From Bryobacteraceae bacterium (lineage in GTDB: Bacteria; Acidobacteriota; Terriglobia; Bryobacterales; Bryobacteraceae): a stretch of 7,340 bases of DNA. The notes beneath the pieces were generated by a model. That model did not search any database. It saw nothing but the letters and a program-made list of their open reading frames with translations, and was not told where the DNA came from. The stretch lies in NCBI GenBank assembly GCA_019686145.1, contig JADGHK010000110.1, positions 1 to 7,340 of the forward strand, read 5' to 3'. A program made the translations under genes and the position numbers. Positions within the stretch are counted from its first letter, which is position 1, and every line of letters starts with the position of its first letter. Of the stretch, positions 5,925-7,340 are shown piece after piece.

Positions 5925-6293
5925 CTAGATAACCTCCGGAGCCAGCGACACAATCTTCATGAACCGCTTGTCACGCAGCTCGCGCGCCACCGGTCCGAAT
6001 ACGCGCGTGCCGATGGGCTCCCCAAGCTCGTTGATCAGCACTGCCGCATTCGAATCGAATCGAATGTAGGTGCCGTCCTTGCGGCGGGTCTCCTTGCGCA
6101 TCCGCACGATCACGCACCGCACTACTTTACCCTTCTTGATATTGGAGTCCGGGGCAGCCTCTTTCACGCTCGCTGTAACGACGTCGCCAAGGCCGGCCCG
6201 CAGACCGAGGTCGCCGCCGCGCGGCAAGATGCACTGCAGCCGGCGCGCGCCGCTGTTGTCGGCCACCTCGAGGATCGTTCTCATCCCGATCAT
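5925..6293 (-). CDS. rplN: 50S ribosomal protein L14
   Basis: L14 lies at the subunit interface of the 50S particle, contributes to intersubunit bridges, and is the docking site of the silencing factor RsfS. The 122-residue product has exactly the usual family length. It shows the N-terminal motif VADNSGARRLQCI (residues 10-22), the KGKVVRCVIVRMRKETRRKDG block (54-74) and the conserved ending GPVARELRDKRFMKIVSLAPEV (100-121). The start at MIGMRT is supported by a strong AAGGAG at 6302-6307, 8 nt upstream; the Met at residue 4 is less well placed. It is the first gene of the classical spc group and stops one nucleotide before the rplX start. Confidence 0.98.
   Translation of the reverse strand: MIGMRTILEVADNSGARRLQCILPRGGDLGLRAGLGDVVTASVKEAAPDSNIKKGKVVRCVIVRMRKETRRKDGTYIRFDSNAAVLINELGEPIGTRVFGPVARELRDKRFMKIVSLAPEVI
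5933..5937 (-). promoter_or_regulatory. Shine-Dalgarno deciding the rplX start
   Basis: GGAGG on the minus strand lies within the last codons of rplN (encoding the terminal PEVI) and 9 nt before the ATG at 5923. It supports the 127-residue L24 start over the longer frame beginning at 5953, which has no matching site and would overlap rplN by 29 nt. The arrangement implies that ribosomes finishing L14 initiate L24. Confidence 0.8.
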
Positions 6294-6301
6294 TGACGTT
6301 T

Positions 6302-6307
6302 CTCCTT
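6302..6307 (-). promoter_or_regulatory. Shine-Dalgarno of rplN
   Basis: AAGGAG on the minus strand, 8 nt before the rplN ATG. It is among the strongest ribosome-binding sites in the window and fixes the start at 6293 rather than the internal Met three codons later. It lies in the 32-nt rpsQ-rplN gap, so L14 appears to be initiated independently rather than purely by coupling. Confidence 0.8.
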
Positions 6308-6325
6308 ATATCCTGGTCGCCGCGT

Positions 6326-6631
6326 TTACTTCTCTTCCGCGATGGCCTCGGCCTCTACCGCAGCCAACGCACTGCGGCGGATAATCTCGCCAAGACGCCA
6401 ACGCTTCAGCCGGCTCATCGGGCGGCACTCGATGATTCGCACCATATCGCCGACCCGGGCCGAATTCTCCTCGTCATGCGCGTAGAACTTCTTACGGCGT
6501 GTCACGATTCGCTTGTACAGCGGGTGCGGGACACGGCGGGTCACCTCGACGACGATCGTCTTGTTCATCTTGGTCGACACAACTTCGCCAACCTTCTCGT
6601 TCTTGTGAGTGATTTTCGTCTGATCCGCCAT
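6326..6631 (-). CDS. rpsQ: 30S ribosomal protein S17
   Basis: S17 is a primary 16S rRNA-binding protein of the small-subunit body, with an OB fold. The 101-residue product contains the core GEVVSTKMNKTIVVEVTRRV (residues 15-34), the HPLYKRIVTRRKKFYAHDE segment (36-54) and the S17 signature GDMVRIIECRPMSRLKRWRL (61-80). It is longer than E. coli S17 (84 residues) because of an Ala/Glu-rich tail (roughly 87-101), a region that varies in the family. The start follows the rpmC stop by 7 nt, and the GGAG that would serve it lies in the last codons of rpmC, suggesting translational coupling. It ends in TAA 32 nt before rplN. Confidence 0.97.
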   Translation of the reverse strand: MADQTKITHKNEKVGEVVSTKMNKTIVVEVTRRVPHPLYKRIVTRRKKFYAHDEENSARVGDMVRIIECRPMSRLKRWRLGEIIRRSALAAVEAEAIAEEK

Positions 6632-6638
6632 CGTCTAC

Positions 6639-6848
6639 TCACTCCCCCTTGGACGCTGCAGCCAATTCGCGCTCACGCAGAATCCCTAATACCCGCGCAC
6701 GGTCCTTCTTGAGCTCCCGCAGCTTCTTCAGGCCGTCCATCTGTCCCATCGACATCTGGAACCGGAGCCGGAACATCTGTTCCTGCATCTCCACGGCCCG
6801 TGCCTTCAATTCTTTGTCGTCCAGCTCCCGTAGCTTCTGCGCCTTCAT
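6639..6848 (-). CDS. rpmC: 50S ribosomal protein L29
   Basis: L29 is a small two-helix protein at the polypeptide exit tunnel, where it neighbours L23 and helps form the docking area for trigger factor and SRP. The 69-residue product begins MKAQKLRELDDKELKARAVE and carries the family core MFRLRFQMSMGQMDG (residues 25-39), followed by a second basic helix. Length and helical pattern are typical (63 residues in E. coli), with a few extra alanine-, serine- and lysine-containing residues at the end. An AGGAG lies about 7 nt before the ATG. The gene sits between rplP and rpsQ, its standard place, and ends 7 nt before rpsQ. Confidence 0.96.
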   Translation of the reverse strand: MKAQKLRELDDKELKARAVEMQEQMFRLRFQMSMGQMDGLKKLRELKKDRARVLGILRERELAAASKGE

Positions 6849-6865
6849 CTCTTCACTCCTGAAGC

Positions 6866-7282
6866 CTACTCGCCAGGCTGGCGAATCACCACCTTAGTGG
6901 GGATGGGCAGCTTCTGAGCCGCAAGGCGCATCGCTTCCGTAGCGATGTCCGGTGCGACTCCCTCCATCTCAAACATGATCTTTCCCGGCCTGACCACACA
7001 CACCCATTGCTCGGGCGCGCCCTTACCCTTACCCATACGGGTTTCCGCGGGCTTCTTGGTGATCGGCTTGTCCGGGAACATCCGGATCCAGACCTTGCCG
7101 CCGCGCTTGATGAACCGCGTCATCGCGATGCGGGCCGCCTCAATCTGGCGATCTGTAATCCACCCACAGGCCAGCGCCTTCAGCCCGTAGTCACCGAAGG
7201 CCAGCGTCGCGCCGCGCCAGGCTTTCCCGGTCATGCGGCCTCTTTGCTGCTTCCTGTACTTGACCTTCTTAGGCATCAACAT
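6866..7282 (-). CDS. rplP: 50S ribosomal protein L16
   Basis: L16 is a large-subunit protein that binds 23S rRNA near the A-site tRNA elbow and is needed late in 50S assembly. The 138-residue product has the family's usual length (136 in E. coli). It opens with MLMPKKVKYRKQQRGRM, matching the conserved L16 N-terminus, and contains the family block WITDRQIEAARIAMTR (residues 41-56). It also has PDKPITKKPAETRMGKGKG (70-88), with Arg82 at the position hydroxylated in E. coli L16 (Arg81). The ATG has a GGAG about 10 nt upstream. It lies 16 nt after the rpsC stop and 17 nt before rpmC. Nothing is missing or disrupted. Confidence 0.98.
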   Translation of the reverse strand: MLMPKKVKYRKQQRGRMTGKAWRGATLAFGDYGLKALACGWITDRQIEAARIAMTRFIKRGGKVWIRMFPDKPITKKPAETRMGKGKGAPEQWVCVVRPGKIMFEMEGVAPDIATEAMRLAAQKLPIPTKVVIRQPGE

Positions 7283-7298
7283 GGCTTGCTATCTCCGT

Positions 7299-7340
7299 TC
7301 ACTCCGCCGAAGGCGCCTGCTCCTGGCTCTCGGTGCCGGG
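7299..7340 (-). CDS. rpsC: 30S ribosomal protein S3, C-terminal end (partial)
   Basis: Only the last 13 codons and a TGA stop are inside the window; they read PGTESQEQAPSAE. I assign them to rpsC from position alone: S3 lies directly upstream of L16 in the bacterial S10 cluster, and a hydrophilic, poorly conserved tail after the last domain is usual for S3. The conserved KH and C-terminal domains lie outside the window, so sequence identity cannot be verified here. The stop is 16 nt before the rplP start, in keeping with the tight spacing of the rest of the cluster. The frame is preferred because it ends just ahead of rplP, whereas another frame runs on into it. Confidence 0.75.
   Translation of the reverse strand, partial: PGTESQEQAPSAE

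Noticed and set aside
4202..5932. A 576-codon open frame on the plus strand, antisense to the L6-S8-S14-L5-L24 genes
   Set aside because: It runs opposite five clearly real genes and across their boundaries, is rich in His, Arg and Leu without recognisable domains, and is the expected mirror of GC-rich codon use on the coding strand.
1..7340. A novel accessory system, mobile element, CRISPR array or horizontally acquired insert
   Set aside because: Every stretch is accounted for by conserved genes in their standard order with gaps of at most 45 nt; no transposase, repeats of useful length or foreign-looking segment is visible.

Overview
The window is a stretch of the conserved bacterial S10-spc ribosomal-protein gene cluster, all on the minus strand and read from right to left. 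In transcription order it holds: the last codons of rpsC (S3), rplP (L16), rpmC (L29), rpsQ (S17), rplN (L14), rplX (L24), rplE (L5), a zinc-type rpsN/rpsZ (S14), rpsH (S8), rplF (L6), rplR (L18), rpsE (S5), rpmD (L30), rplO (L15), secY, adk, and the first codons of what is most likely map (methionine aminopeptidase).

The gene order, uninterrupted one-strand layout and GC-rich sequence are those of a free-living bacterium. The secY-adk-map junction after rplO is common outside the Gammaproteobacteria, and the four-cysteine S14 and zinc-type adenylate kinase also argue against a classical enterobacterial-type proteobacterium. Overall protein resemblance suggests Acidobacteriota or a related phylum. 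That is recollection of family sequences, not a search, and should be held loosely.

Layout: positions 7299-7340 carry the S3 tail. Positions 2171-7282 carry thirteen ribosomal-protein genes. Positions 722-2125 carry the translocon subunit SecY, 17-700 carry adenylate kinase, and 1-20 the start of the next gene. Gaps between genes are 1-45 nt, and the adk/map pair overlaps by 4 nt (ATGA). No intergenic stretch approaches 300 bases, and I see no convincing promoter, intrinsic terminator, RNA gene, insertion sequence, CRISPR array or horizontally acquired insert. The genes most likely lie on one polycistronic message whose promoter is to the right of the window.

The genes work together as the core of translation and export. 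Their products are large- and small-subunit ribosomal proteins, the membrane channel that receives nascent chains, the kinase that sets the adenylate balance, and (at the edge) the enzyme that removes initiator methionine. I found no undescribed system here. The points worth a second look are modest: an extra N-terminal segment in the zinc-type S14, a basic N-terminal extension of L24, a secY leader without a close Shine-Dalgarno and with a small GC hairpin, a probable TTG start for adk, and the Cys3-Asp zinc site of the adenylate kinase lid.
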